Numbered from the stretch's first letter, positions 17,054-25,863 are shown. The stretch: 47,655 nt of DNA from an uncultured Anaerolineales bacterium (GCA_937952305.1 CALFZO010000114.1:1-47655), one strand, 5' to 3'. The notes: a model not told the origin generated them from the sequence alone. Made by a program: numbers and translations.

Positions 17054-17947
17054 ATGCAGCCACCCACCTCCGGCAACGGCTGGCGCGCGGCGCTGGCCTG
17101 GGCCGCGCCGATCCTCAGCGGCGTCCTCGCCCTGTTCTACTACTGGTTCGCGGTCGCCGACCGGTACGCGATCTTCCTGTACGGCCACGCCACCACCAAC
17201 ATTCCACCGACCCAGCCCTTCGACACAGTGACCAGCAGCCGCTACTGGATGGCCGGCCTGGTGGCGGCAGGGGCAGTGTTGGTCGGCTACTCAGGCGGCC
17301 TGTGGTTCGCCGGCCGGATCGCGGCCGGTCGGCGGCGCGCCTTCACGCCGCCGACTGGTTGGCGCGTCTGGGTGCTGTGCGCGCTGCCGCTGGCTGTCGG
17401 GGTCCCGGCCATCACCATGACCGTCAACGCGCCGACGCTGCCGCTCGGCCTGGCGGCAGCCTGTGCGGCGGCGACGCTGGCGGGCCTGGCCGTTGCGGTC
17501 TGGCCAGGTGAGTGGGCGGCCCAACGGCCGCTGGACCTGGCCTGGCTGGCCGTCGATGGGCTGGGTTTGGTGCCGGCGCTCATATTCGTGCGCGCCATCG
17601 AATTGCCCGGCCGCGGCCTGTCCGTGACTCCGGCCCTGGCCTGGGGCGCCGCCCTCGGCGGCAGCCTGGCGGGTTTGATCTGGCTGGGCGTGGTGAGCGC
17701 GCTGCGGGCCTGGCGCCGCCGCCCGGTGCCGGACGCCGGCGCCGTGCTGCTGGCCGGGCTGGCGCTCAGCTACCTGTGGCTGCCGCTCGTCCACTACCTC
17801 ATCGCCTCGCCGCCCGAGTACCGCTACATCACGACCGCCAGCAACTTCTTCGCGCTCGCGCCGGCCGTGCAGGCGTTGGCCCTGGCCATAGCCGTCGCGC
17901 AGGCCTGGGGCATCACGGCCCTGCGCCGGCGCTGGCAGCCGCGCTAA
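17054..17947 (+). CDS. Uncharacterised multi-pass membrane protein
   Basis: Protein of 297 aa with about eight hydrophobic segments spread over the whole length and short charged loops (GRIAAGRRRAF, RAWRRRPVPD). A GGAAGGA ribosome binding site precedes the ATG at 17054. The first segment is followed by a polar loop (YGHATTNIPPTQPFDTV) probably outside the membrane. No motif of a known transporter or enzyme could be recognised. It is 61 bases ahead of the FAD-linked oxidase but that gene has its own strong ribosome binding site and a weak TACACT promoter-like box at 17976-17981, so the two need not be one unit. Confidence 0.7.
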   Translation: MQPPTSGNGWRAALAWAAPILSGVLALFYYWFAVADRYAIFLYGHATTNIPPTQPFDTVTSSRYWMAGLVAAGAVLVGYSGGLWFAGRIAAGRRRAFTPPTGWRVWVLCALPLAVGVPAITMTVNAPTLPLGLAAACAAATLAGLAVAVWPGEWAAQRPLDLAWLAVDGLGLVPALIFVRAIELPGRGLSVTPALAWGAALGGSLAGLIWLGVVSALRAWRRRPVPDAGAVLLAGLALSYLWLPLVHYLIASPPEYRYITTASNFFALAPAVQALALAIAVAQAWGITALRRRWQPR

Positions 17948-18008
17948 GCGCACGTCTGCCACCGGCCGCCTGCGGTACACTGGCTGTGACCAGACTCAGG
18001 AGGCTGCC

Positions 18009-19379
18009 ATGACCCTGCTCGCCGATCTGCAAGCGCTGCTGCCCGCGGAGCGCGTCTCCGCCGCCACAGCGGATCTAACCCAACACGCTCAGGACCAATC
18101 CGCGCACCCGGCCGCGCCGCCGGACGTTGTCGTTTGGCCGGAGAGCACGGCCGAGGTCAGCGCCGTGCTGCGCTATGCGGACGCGCACGCCATCCCGGTG
18201 ACGGCCTGGGGCGCCGGCTCCAGCCTGGAGGGCAACCCCATCCCGGTGCGCGGCGGGATCGTGCTGGACCTGACGCGCCTGAACCGCATCCTGGCCGTGC
18301 ACGCCGCCGACTTCCAGGTGACCGTCCAGCCCGGCCTGTTCTACAAGGACATGAACAAGGAACTGGCCCGCCAGGGGCTGTTCTTCGCGCCCGACCCCGG
18401 CGCCAACGCCAGCCTGGGCGGGATGCTGGCCAACAACGCCGCCGGCATCCGCACCGTGAAGTACGGGGCCACGCGTGACAACGTGCTGGCGCTGGAGGTG
18501 GTGCTGGCGGACGGGCGCGTCATCCGCACCGGCTCGCGCTCGGTCAAGCAATCGGCCGGCTACGATCTGACGCACCTGTTCGTGGGCTCGGAGGGCACGC
18601 TCGGCGTCATCACCGAGGCCACGCTCCGGCTCTTCCCGCTGCCCGAGCACTTCAGCGCGGCCACGGCCGCCTTCGCCACGGTGGAGGCCGCGGCCGGGGC
18701 CGTCTTCGAGATCATGGGCGCCGGCCTGGAGCCAAGCGCGCTGGAGCTGGTGGACCGGACCGCGGCCGCCATCATCAACGAGAGCGGCGGGTTTGATCTG
18801 GCGCTCGCCCCCAACTTGTTCCTGGAGTTCACGGGCGCCAGCCTGGCGGCGCTCGAGGAGCGCCTGGGCGTGGCTGAGGATATCTGCCGCGCGCACGGCT
18901 GCCAGGCGTTTCGCCCCGGCGTGGGACGGGACGAGCGCGCGCGCCTGTGGGAGGCGCGCCACCACGCCTTCGAGGCGCACCTGCGGCACTTCCCCGGCCA
19001 GGCCTACATCATCACCGATTTCGGCGTGCCGATCTCGCAGTACCCGGCGCTGGTGGCGTACGCGTCCGAGACGATGGCGCGGCTCAACTTCCAGGGCAGC
19101 ATCCTCAGCCACGCCGGCGACGGCAACGCGCACGTCGTGGTCTTCTTCCCGCCGGACGACGCCGCCACCCGGGCGGCCGTGGCCGAGTTCAACACGCGGC
19201 TGGTGGAGCGCGCCCTGGCCCTGGGCGGCACCTGCACGGGCGAGCACGGCGTGGGCGTGGGCAAGCAGAAGTTCATGGCGCGCGAGCACGGCGCCGCCCT
19301 GGACGTGATGCGCCAGATCAAGCACCTGCTCGACCCGCGCGGCCTGCTCAACCCCGGCAAAGTGCTGGCGGAGAACTGA
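18009..19379 (+). CDS. FAD-binding oxidoreductase, GlcD / D-lactate dehydrogenase type
   Basis: Protein of 456 aa in the GlcD/Dld family, which oxidises glycolate, D-lactate or similar 2-hydroxyacids with FAD. The PCMH FAD-binding domain (about 35-215) contains PVTAWGAGSSLEGN, GGMLANNAAGIRTVKYG and VGSEGTLGVITEATL. The C-terminal FAD oxidase domain ends with HAGDGNAHVVVF and GTCTGEHGVGVGK, with the His residues usual for the metal or substrate site. No GlcE or GlcF partner is adjacent, so it is more like a stand-alone D-lactate dehydrogenase (cytochrome). AGGAGG lies six bases before the ATG. The exact substrate is not determined by sequence. Confidence 0.93.
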   Translation: MTLLADLQALLPAERVSAATADLTQHAQDQSAHPAAPPDVVVWPESTAEVSAVLRYADAHAIPVTAWGAGSSLEGNPIPVRGGIVLDLTRLNRILAVHAADFQVTVQPGLFYKDMNKELARQGLFFAPDPGANASLGGMLANNAAGIRTVKYGATRDNVLALEVVLADGRVIRTGSRSVKQSAGYDLTHLFVGSEGTLGVITEATLRLFPLPEHFSAATAAFATVEAAAGAVFEIMGAGLEPSALELVDRTAAAIINESGGFDLALAPNLFLEFTGASLAALEERLGVAEDICRAHGCQAFRPGVGRDERARLWEARHHAFEAHLRHFPGQAYIITDFGVPISQYPALVAYASETMARLNFQGSILSHAGDGNAHVVVFFPPDDAATRAAVAEFNTRLVERALALGGTCTGEHGVGVGKQKFMAREHGAALDVMRQIKHLLDPRGLLNPGKVLAEN

Positions 19380-19391
19380 GTGGGCCCGGCC

Positions 19392-19868
19392 ATGCGACCA
19401 CTGCCTAGCCGCGGCCAGGCGCTGGCGGAGTGGGCGGCGCGCGGGGCGGTAGGCCTGGTGGGCCTGGTCAACGTCGCCTGCGCCCTGGCCTTCCTGCTGG
19501 AGCCCGAGCGGTACGCGCCCGCCTTTGAGCTCGCGGGCACGCCGGGCCGTGTCGCCGTGCAGGCCTTCGGTTTGCTGTTCCTGATGTGGAACGCCACCTA
19601 CCCGCCGGTGCTGGTTTGGCCGCGCGCGCACCTCACCTTGTTCGGCGTCATCTTGCTGCAACAGGCCCTGGGCCTGGCCGGGGAAACGTGGTTGTGGCTG
19701 GGCTTGCCGTCCGAACATGCGGCGCTGCGCGCCACCGGGCTGCGCTTCATCCTCTTCGACGGCGCCGGCCTGCTGCTCATGGGGGCCGCTTATGCGGCGC
19801 TCCGGGCGACCCGGACAGTGATTGGAGACTCGCCGGTTGGGCCGTATAATCGGGGCAGGTCCCCTTAG
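19392..19868 (+). CDS. Small four-helix membrane protein, uncharacterised
   Basis: Protein of 158 aa with about four hydrophobic segments (near 18-38, 55-78, 82-104 and 116-138) and an Arg-rich end. It starts 12 bases after the oxidase stop; an in-frame GTG at 19380 is an alternative start. The TAG stop at 19866-19868 lies inside the acceptor/D-arm junction of the downstream tRNA-Val, and the tRNA promoter lies within its last codons. The C-terminal residues encoded by that overlap (PVGPYNRGRSP) are therefore constrained by the tRNA gene. Function unknown; a general DoxX-like or small membrane protein fold is possible. Confidence 0.65.
   Translation: MRPLPSRGQALAEWAARGAVGLVGLVNVACALAFLLEPERYAPAFELAGTPGRVAVQAFGLLFLMWNATYPPVLVWPRAHLTLFGVILLQQALGLAGETWLWLGLPSEHAALRATGLRFILFDGAGLLLMGAAYAALRATRTVIGDSPVGPYNRGRSP
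19822..19850 (+). promoter_or_regulatory. Promoter of tRNA-Val
   Basis: TTGGAG (19822-19827), a 17-base spacer and a perfect TATAAT (19845-19850) end eight bases before the tRNA 5' end. The whole promoter lies inside the 3' end of the upstream membrane protein gene. Confidence 0.8.
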
Positions 19869-19931
19869 CTCAATTGGCAGAGCACACGGCTTACATCCGT
19901 GGGGTTATAGGTTCGAGTCCTATAGGGGGCA
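19859..19931 (+). tRNA. tRNA-Val (anticodon TAC)
   Basis: A 73-base cloverleaf. The acceptor stem GTCCCCT pairs with AGGGGGC (one G-U pair), with discriminator A. The D-stem is GCTC/GAGC, and the anticodon stem CACGG/CCGTG encloses the loop CTTACAT with anticodon TAC, reading GUA. The T-arm is ATAGG, TTCGAGT, CCTAT. The 3' CCA is not encoded. The tRNA has its own promoter directly upstream and a terminator 17 bases downstream. Confidence 0.95.
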
Positions 19932-19947
19932 CTTTTTGATCACTTCA

Positions 19948-19980
19948 GCGCGCAGGCCGGGGGCTTGTGCGCTTTGTTTT
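19948..19980 (+). terminator. Rho-independent terminator after tRNA-Val
   Basis: GCGCGCA (19948-19954) pairs with TGTGCGC (19966-19972) with one G-U pair. The tail is TTTGTTTT. It closes the tRNA transcript ahead of the DUF1905 gene. Confidence 0.65.
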
Positions 19981-20027
19981 AGCGCCGCTGGTGTTGGCCG
20001 GATAGTCACACTCGGGGAGAGCATCAC

Positions 20028-20480
20028 ATGAAATTCCGCGCCACCCTGCAACTAGGCGGCAAGACCGCCACCGGCATCGAGGTCCCGGCCGCAGTCGTGG
20101 CCGGCCTCGGTTCAAGCAAACGGCCGGCGGTGCGGGTCACGCTCAACGGCCACACCTACCGCACCACCGTGGCGTCGCTGGGCGGCGTGTTCATGCTCCC
20201 GGTCAGCGCCGAACAACGCGAGAAGGCCGGCCTCGCCGCCGGTGACACGGTCGAGGTCACCATCGAGCTGGATCAGGAACCCCGCACCGTCACGGTCCCG
20301 GACGACCTGGCGGCGGCCCTGACCAAAAAGCGCGGCGCCCGCGCGGCGTTCGACGCCCTGGCGTATTCGCTGCGCAAGGAGCATGTCCGCCAGGTTGAGT
20401 CGGCCAAGGCCCCGGAGACCCGCGCCCGGCGCATCGCCGCGATCGTGACCAAGGTGGGAGAGAAGAAGGCGCGGTCCTAG
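20028..20480 (+). CDS. DUF1905 / YdeI-OmdA family protein
   Basis: Protein of 150 aa. The N-terminal half (1-85) is the DUF1905 fold: KFRATLQLGGKTATGIEVPAAVVAGLG, then RPAVRVTLNGHTYRTTVASLGGVFMLPVS and AGLAAGDTVEVTIELD. The C-terminal half (about 90-150) is the helical OmdA/YdeI domain, with LRKEHVRQVESAKAPETRARRIAAIV. These proteins are common in bacteria, are stress-linked in a few cases and have no established biochemical role. GGGGAGAG lies before the ATG at 20028. It converges with the large ATPase gene, from which it is separated by only 26 bases. Confidence 0.88.
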   Translation: MKFRATLQLGGKTATGIEVPAAVVAGLGSSKRPAVRVTLNGHTYRTTVASLGGVFMLPVSAEQREKAGLAAGDTVEVTIELDQEPRTVTVPDDLAAALTKKRGARAAFDALAYSLRKEHVRQVESAKAPETRARRIAAIVTKVGEKKARS

Positions 20481-20506
20481 GACACGGGCCCAAGCAGCGC
20501 TGGCCG

Positions 20507-23500
20507 CTAAGGCAGAGCGGCCGCGGCCCACACCCGCAGTGTGCCGTCGTCGGCGCCCGAGATCAGGTGGGTGCCATCCGGCGTGAAGGCCAGTGCGTTA
20601 GCGGAGCCGCTGTGGCCGGTGAGGTCGGCGCGCAGCGCGCCTCCGTCCGCATCCCACAGCATGATGTGCCCGTCATAGGAGCCGGTCGCCGCCAGGGTGC
20701 CGGCCGGGGTAAAAGCCGCGCCGAGGACTGTGTCTTCGAAGCCGGCCAGGGCGCCGGTGCTGAGCGCGCGTCCACTGCCCGTGTCCCAATGCCACAGTTC
20801 ACCTGACACCGACAGGCCCCACACCGTGCCGCCCTCCGGCGTGAAGCGCAGGCTCCGGATGGCGGAGTCGTTCCCGCCGCGCCGCTCGCCCTCCAACTGC
20901 AGCGGCCCGGCCGACCAATCGTCCAACCGCCACAGCAGCACCTGCCCATCCCGGAGGCCGGCCGCCAGTTGCGCGCTGTCCGGGTCGAAGACGAGCGCGG
21001 TGACGGGGCTGGAGAGGTCGGCGCGCGCCAACACCACCGGCTCAGCCAGCGTCATGTCCCAGACCTGGACGATGCCGTCCTCCGAAGCCGACGCCAGTCG
21101 CCGGCCATCCGGGCTGTAGGCCAGGGCGCTGACTAAATCGGCGTGCCCGCCGGTCAGGCTCGGCAGCGCCGCCCCATCGGCCAGCCGCCACAAGCGCACC
21201 GCCTGATCGTAGCCGGCGGCGAGCGTGGCGCCGTCCGGCGAGAAGGCCAGGCTGCCCGCCGTCTCAAAGAGCTGGTCCTGATTCAACGTGGATGCGAGCC
21301 GCCCCTCGGTCAGGCTCCACACCCGCAGCGAGCCGTCGGCGTGCCAGGTGCCTGCCTGCGCGCCATTGGCGGAGACCGCCAGACCTTCGATGATCGGCGT
21401 GAAGTCCACCGCCGGCTCCAACAGGGTCGCGTCCACGGCCCGCCAGCGCCGCAGCCGGGCATCCTTCGCCACCGCCAGGATCTGCGCGCTGTCCGGGGTG
21501 AAGGCCGCGCTCAAGACGAGCTCGGACGGGACCGACCACAGGAAGTGCGGGCCGTCGACTTTGTCCTCCGCGACCGCGATCTGGTACATCTCCAGCGCCG
21601 CCGCCGTGCCGGCCGCCAGGCGCGCCCCATCCGGCGCGAAAGCCAGGACTTCCACCGGCTGCCGATCACCGGCCTCCAACTGCGCCAGCGCCTCGCCCGT
21701 GCTCAGGCTGCGCAAGACGATGCGGCCGTCGCCGCCCCCGGACGCCACCACCAGTCCCAGCGGATCGATTGCCAGCGCCGAGACAGCGTCGGCGTGGTCG
21801 CTGACGGTCTCACCGACTGGCAGCCGTGTGGCGGTGTTCCACAACTGGACGCGGCCGTCGTCGAAGCCGGCGGCCAGGACACTGCCGTCGGGCGTAAAGG
21901 CCAGGCTGCTCACGGCGCCGGTCACCGGCAGAGCCTGGGCCTCCGCGCTCCCCGCCACGTTCCAGATCCGGATCGTCTGATCGTAACTCGCCGAGGCCAA
22001 CAGCGTGCCATCACCTTCCACGGCCAGGTGGAGCACGCCGCCGGAATGTCCGGTCAGCGTGCCGGACAGCGCCAGCGTCCCCTTAGTCACCTCCCAGCGC
22101 ACGATCTCGCGCGATTGCGACGAGGCCGCCAGCAGATAGCGGCCGTCCGGCGTGAAGACCAGGCTCTCCACCGGGAAGCCGGTCTCGGTCATGCTCAGCA
22201 GTTCCAGCGACTGCGCGTCATACAGGTACACGCCGATGGTGGCCGCCGCCGCGATGACGGTGCCATCCGGCGAGTACAGCGCCTGGGCCACGGTCCCGCG
22301 CCCCAGCCGCTCCTGCAACTCCAATTGCTCGACATTGGCCGACTCGATCAACGGCCGCGGCTGCGGCGTCTTGGTCGGCGGGGCCGTCGGCGTCGCCGAT
22401 TGCTCCGGCACGGCCCCGGTCGGCGTCGAGGGCGTCAGCGGCCCAGTCGTCACCGCCGGCGGCGTCGTCGCGGTAGGGCCTTGCGCCAATTGGATGAAGG
22501 TCGGGGCCACCTGCCAGACCACCACCAGCGCCCCGATCAGGAACACGCCCACCAGCAGCCAGCCCCAGGCCGGCACGCGTTGCAGAGTCGTGCGCCGCGT
22601 CAGCTCGGCGGTGACGCGCTGCAACAGACGGGCCGCCGTCTGGCCGCCGCGCCGATAGTCCGGCCGCCGCGCCAGCACGTCTTCCAGCAGCTTCTTGGCC
22701 TGGTTCCAGCTGCGCGCCTCCATCGCCGTCACAGCTTCCTCAAACAGCCGGGCCAGCTCGCGCTCTTCGTTCAGGCGCTGCAAAGCGGTGCGCCAGCGCG
22801 CCAGGCTCTCTTCGTCCGCCGATTGGGCGATCAACTGCTGGTATTGTGCGGCGGCCGCCGACCAGTCCTCGTCTTCCGCCAGCGACTGAGCGCGCTGCTC
22901 CAGCACGTTCAGGACCTTGCGCTTCAGCCAGGACTCTACCTGGGTGGCCTTCTCCGCCTGGCCGGCTTGCTGGTAAGCGCCCAGGGCCTGGTCAAGCTGG
23001 TCCTGGACCACCAGGGCGTCGCCGCGCCGGGTCCAGATGGCGGTCCGCAGCTCACGGGCCGCGGCCTCGTTGGGCGAAACCTGCAGGGCGCGCTCGGCGG
23101 ACTGCAGGGCGTTCTCGTCGTCGCCGGCGCGGTCGCGGGCGCGGGCTTGCTCGATCAGGGCGCGCGCCAGCGGCAGGCGCGCCTCGTCCCGGTCCAGCGC
23201 GTAGGCGCGCTCCAGCTCGGCCACGGCTTCATCGCCGCGCCCCAGCTCCAGCAGGCACTCGCCCAGATGCAGGCGCGAGCGGAAGTGACGCGGATTGGCC
23301 TGGAGCGAATCGCGGAAGTAGCGCGCCGCGCTCTCCCACTGGCTGCGCTTGAAAAAACCCAGCCCGAAGCCGAACAGCTGCTCGGCCAGCGGGACCACCT
23401 GGTCCAGTTCGTCTTTCACCTCGCGCAGCGGCTTCTGGGCCGTCACCCAGCGGCGGAACAACTCGACGGCGAAGCGGTAGTCGCGGCCGCCGGCGGCCTC

Positions 23501-24538
23501 CAGGACGCGGCGCTTGACGAGGTCGCTGGGCGCCAGCTCCACTTCGCGCGTGCGCAGGCGCGTGGCATGCTCGGTGAGCACCTGGATGACGCGGTCTTCC
23601 CGGATGACGCGGCCCTCGACGGAGGCCTCCGCCAGGGCGGCGGCGTAGATCTTCTCGGCCGGGCTGAGGCCGTCCCACAGCCAGGCCATGGCCTGATTGC
23701 CGGCCTCGAGCGCGTCGGCCACGGCCGCCTCCACCTCCGGCACGTCCACGCCGGGCGCCGCCGCCGGCGTGCCGGCGTGCGCGCGCTCCCACAGGCGCTG
23801 GCACAGCAGCTGAGTGAGGTAGGGATGCGCGTTGGTCAGGGCCAGGATGCGCGCCACGGCCGCGGCGCTGAAACTCAGCGAGCCGTTGGCCTCGGCCTGG
23901 CGCACCAGCGCCGCGGCGCTCTCGGTGTCCAGCGTCCAGATCTCGCGCACCAGCGAGGCCTTGAAGGTGGCGGTGACATCCAGGGCCAGGTCTTCGGCGC
24001 GCCGGCCGACCACGAACACGAAGGCCGGGCGGGCGTCGTCGGTCATCAGGCGGCGCAGGAACGGGAAGAAGGCGCGCGCGGCGGCCGTCTCGGGCAGCTC
24101 GCCCTGCGCCAGCTGGTCGAGGACGTCGAACTCGTCGAACAGGAAGACAACCCGGCGCGCTTCGCCCAGGTGCTGGTAGAGCTCGGGCAGGAAGCCGCGC
24201 CGGAAGGCGGTGCCGCGATCGTCGACGGCAGCCGGCCGCGCCAGGCCCAGGCCGGCGCGTTCGGCCGTGGTGTCCTGCAGGTCGGCCAGCACCTGGCCCA
24301 GCGGCCGGGTGGCCTGATCCTGCAGATCGAAGTAGACGGGCAGGAACTCGGCCGCCGGCAGGCTGGTCTGCAATTGCAGCAGCAGCGAGGTCTTGCCGAT
24401 GCGGCGCTGGCCGAAGAGCACCAGGGCATTGGTGGCCGCGTTGTTCAGCTCGCGCGCCACCCAGGCCAGGGTGTCCTGCCTTCCGAAGAAGCCGGCCTTG
24501 CCGCGCAGCGGCGCGCCGGCGATGTAGGGGTTCCTCAT
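20507..24538 (-). CDS. Giant AAA/STAND-like ATPase with TPR region, membrane span and C-terminal WD40 propellers
   Basis: Protein of 1343 aa starting at the ATG at 24538, which overlaps the stop of the partner ATPase as ATGA; the frame is open further upstream, but that is antisense sequence. Domain order: NPYIAGAP...FFGR entry motif; ATPase with Walker A GQRRIGKTS (43-51) and Walker B VVFLFDEFD (130-138); a helical or winged-helix region (about 230-365); TPR-like helices (about 385-645); one membrane span (about 656-678); a Thr/Pro-rich linker (685-728); and about fourteen WD40-type repeats (745-1343) with SPDG/TPDG turns and IRIWN/VQLW/LRVW ends, probably two seven-blade propellers. By positive-inside reasoning the propellers are likely outside. 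The architecture suggests a signal-transducing NTPase. Function unknown. Confidence 0.88.
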   Translation of the reverse strand: MRNPYIAGAPLRGKAGFFGRQDTLAWVARELNNAATNALVLFGQRRIGKTSLLLQLQTSLPAAEFLPVYFDLQDQATRPLGQVLADLQDTTAERAGLGLARPAAVDDRGTAFRRGFLPELYQHLGEARRVVFLFDEFDVLDQLAQGELPETAAARAFFPFLRRLMTDDARPAFVFVVGRRAEDLALDVTATFKASLVREIWTLDTESAAALVRQAEANGSLSFSAAAVARILALTNAHPYLTQLLCQRLWERAHAGTPAAAPGVDVPEVEAAVADALEAGNQAMAWLWDGLSPAEKIYAAALAEASVEGRVIREDRVIQVLTEHATRLRTREVELAPSDLVKRRVLEAAGGRDYRFAVELFRRWVTAQKPLREVKDELDQVVPLAEQLFGFGLGFFKRSQWESAARYFRDSLQANPRHFRSRLHLGECLLELGRGDEAVAELERAYALDRDEARLPLARALIEQARARDRAGDDENALQSAERALQVSPNEAAARELRTAIWTRRGDALVVQDQLDQALGAYQQAGQAEKATQVESWLKRKVLNVLEQRAQSLAEDEDWSAAAAQYQQLIAQSADEESLARWRTALQRLNEERELARLFEEAVTAMEARSWNQAKKLLEDVLARRPDYRRGGQTAARLLQRVTAELTRRTTLQRVPAWGWLLVGVFLIGALVVVWQVAPTFIQLAQGPTATTPPAVTTGPLTPSTPTGAVPEQSATPTAPPTKTPQPRPLIESANVEQLELQERLGRGTVAQALYSPDGTVIAAAATIGVYLYDAQSLELLSMTETGFPVESLVFTPDGRYLLAASSQSREIVRWEVTKGTLALSGTLTGHSGGVLHLAVEGDGTLLASASYDQTIRIWNVAGSAEAQALPVTGAVSSLAFTPDGSVLAAGFDDGRVQLWNTATRLPVGETVSDHADAVSALAIDPLGLVVASGGGDGRIVLRSLSTGEALAQLEAGDRQPVEVLAFAPDGARLAAGTAAALEMYQIAVAEDKVDGPHFLWSVPSELVLSAAFTPDSAQILAVAKDARLRRWRAVDATLLEPAVDFTPIIEGLAVSANGAQAGTWHADGSLRVWSLTEGRLASTLNQDQLFETAGSLAFSPDGATLAAGYDQAVRLWRLADGAALPSLTGGHADLVSALAYSPDGRRLASASEDGIVQVWDMTLAEPVVLARADLSSPVTALVFDPDSAQLAAGLRDGQVLLWRLDDWSAGPLQLEGERRGGNDSAIRSLRFTPEGGTVWGLSVSGELWHWDTGSGRALSTGALAGFEDTVLGAAFTPAGTLAATGSYDGHIMLWDADGGALRADLTGHSGSANALAFTPDGTHLISGADDGTLRVWAAAALP

Positions 24539-25863
24539 GGCCGTCGCTTGAGCAACTCGTCGAACAGCGCGCGCGCCAGCCCGCCCACGCCATGCACGGC
24601 CCAGGCCGGCAGGCCGCTCACGGCGCCGCGCAGCGTCTGCCACTGCTGCTCGGTCAGCAGCAGCCGGTAGCGTTTGTCGTTCAGCCAGTCGGCGTAGGGC
24701 GCCATCGGGCGCGTCTCGGCGATGGCGACATCGCGCACCCACCAGACGAAGGCCTGCGCGCCGGCCGTCCAGCGCTCGCCCTGCCAGAGCAGTAGATGGT
24801 CCCAATCAAACTGCCAGCCGGCGTCCGCCCGCTCGGCCAGGCCGCGCTCGGCCAGCTTCTTCAGCTCCGGCCCAAAGGCGGCCACGCGCTCGATCTCGCC
24901 GAACGCGAAGCGCTCGCCCAGCGCCCGGCCGCCCAGTTCCAGCAGGCACAGGATCACGGCCGCCGTGCGCGTCCGGTCGTCGAGCGAGTCCCACAGATCG
25001 TCGAAGTGATAGGAGATGCGGTCGTAGAAGCTCTCGGCCGCCCGCTCAGCCTGACCGTTGAGGTCGGCGCCGGCCTCCATCAGCGCCGCCGCCAGCGCCT
25101 GCTGCAGAAAGGGGTGGCCGCCGGCCACGCGGCGCACGAAGCGGCGCAGCTCCAGGGTGAAGGCGGGCTGCGCGCGGCCGAGCAGCTGCTCGGTCTCGCC
25201 GGCGTCGAACGGGCGCAGGCGCACCTCGATCATGTTGTTGAAGAACGGCGAGCCGGTGTCCAACAGGCCGCGGCCGCGCTCGTTCATCTGCGCCACCGAC
25301 AGACGGCTGGCCGTGACCAGCGTCAGGCCGCTGGTGCGCGTGGACAGCGAGCGCAGGCCGGCGAAGAAAGCCGCGTCTTTGAAGTTGGCGTGTGTGATCA
25401 GGCTTTCAAACTCGTCCAGCAGCAGCACCAGGCGCCGGCCGGCCTCGTCGCCGAGCGCGTTGAAGACGGCCTCCAGCGCCAGGCGGTTGTAGCCGGTGTC
25501 GGCCGCGCGCTGGAGCAGGGCCGGCCCGCGCGGCACGGCGGCCAGCAGCGGCGCGGCCGGCTCCAGGGCCTCCTGCCAGAACTGGCGCGGCGTGTAGTCA
25601 TGGCTGATGTTGTGCAGGTCCCAGGAGACCAGCAGGTACTGGCCGGCGGACTCGCCCAGGTATTGCTGGAGGGTGGCCGGGCGCGCCAGCTGCAGGAGCA
25701 GCGAGCTCTTGCCGATGTGCGGCTCGCCGACCACGGCCGTGGACTCGCCGTTGCGCAGGCGGTTGAAGAGCGTGCGCAGCTCCGCCTGGCGGCCCAGGAA
25801 CTCGGCGCCGCGCGCGGGCCGCCCGTAAATGAAGGGGTTGGCCGGCAAAGGGACGTTGGACAT
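24535..25863 (-). CDS. AAA/STAND-like ATPase, partner of the WD40 ATPase
   Basis: Protein of 442 aa. It opens with NPFIYGRPARGAEFLGR, closely resembling the start of the downstream ATPase. Walker A is GEPHIGKSS (46-54), Walker B is LVLLLDEF (145-152), and a sensor-1-like segment is GLTLVTASRLS. The segment GGHPFLQQALAAALM is typical of ORC/Cdc6-like and STAND ATPases. The C-terminal 110 residues, with several Trp residues (WQFDWDHLLLWQ, VWWVRDVA), form a domain I do not recognise. The ATG at 25863 is chosen for the GAGGT ahead of it and the loss of sensible sequence upstream. ATGA coupling to the larger ATPase gene argues for a hetero-oligomer. Confidence 0.85.
   Translation of the reverse strand: MSNVPLPANPFIYGRPARGAEFLGRQAELRTLFNRLRNGESTAVVGEPHIGKSSLLLQLARPATLQQYLGESAGQYLLVSWDLHNISHDYTPRQFWQEALEPAAPLLAAVPRGPALLQRAADTGYNRLALEAVFNALGDEAGRRLVLLLDEFESLITHANFKDAAFFAGLRSLSTRTSGLTLVTASRLSVAQMNERGRGLLDTGSPFFNNMIEVRLRPFDAGETEQLLGRAQPAFTLELRRFVRRVAGGHPFLQQALAAALMEAGADLNGQAERAAESFYDRISYHFDDLWDSLDDRTRTAAVILCLLELGGRALGERFAFGEIERVAAFGPELKKLAERGLAERADAGWQFDWDHLLLWQGERWTAGAQAFVWWVRDVAIAETRPMAPYADWLNDKRYRLLLTEQQWQTLRGAVSGLPAWAVHGVGGLARALFDELLKRRP

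Noticed and set aside
21143..24670. Plus-strand open frame of about 1175 codons opposite the large ATPase gene
   Set aside because: It is antisense to a gene with clear Walker and WD40 motifs. Its translation is a low-complexity mix of Arg, Gln, Gly and Ala typical of shadow frames in GC-rich DNA.
20507..25863. A known anti-phage defence operon
   Set aside because: The ATPases are STAND-like, but no nuclease, TIR, protease or other recognised effector domain, and no neighbouring defence gene or mobile element, was found.
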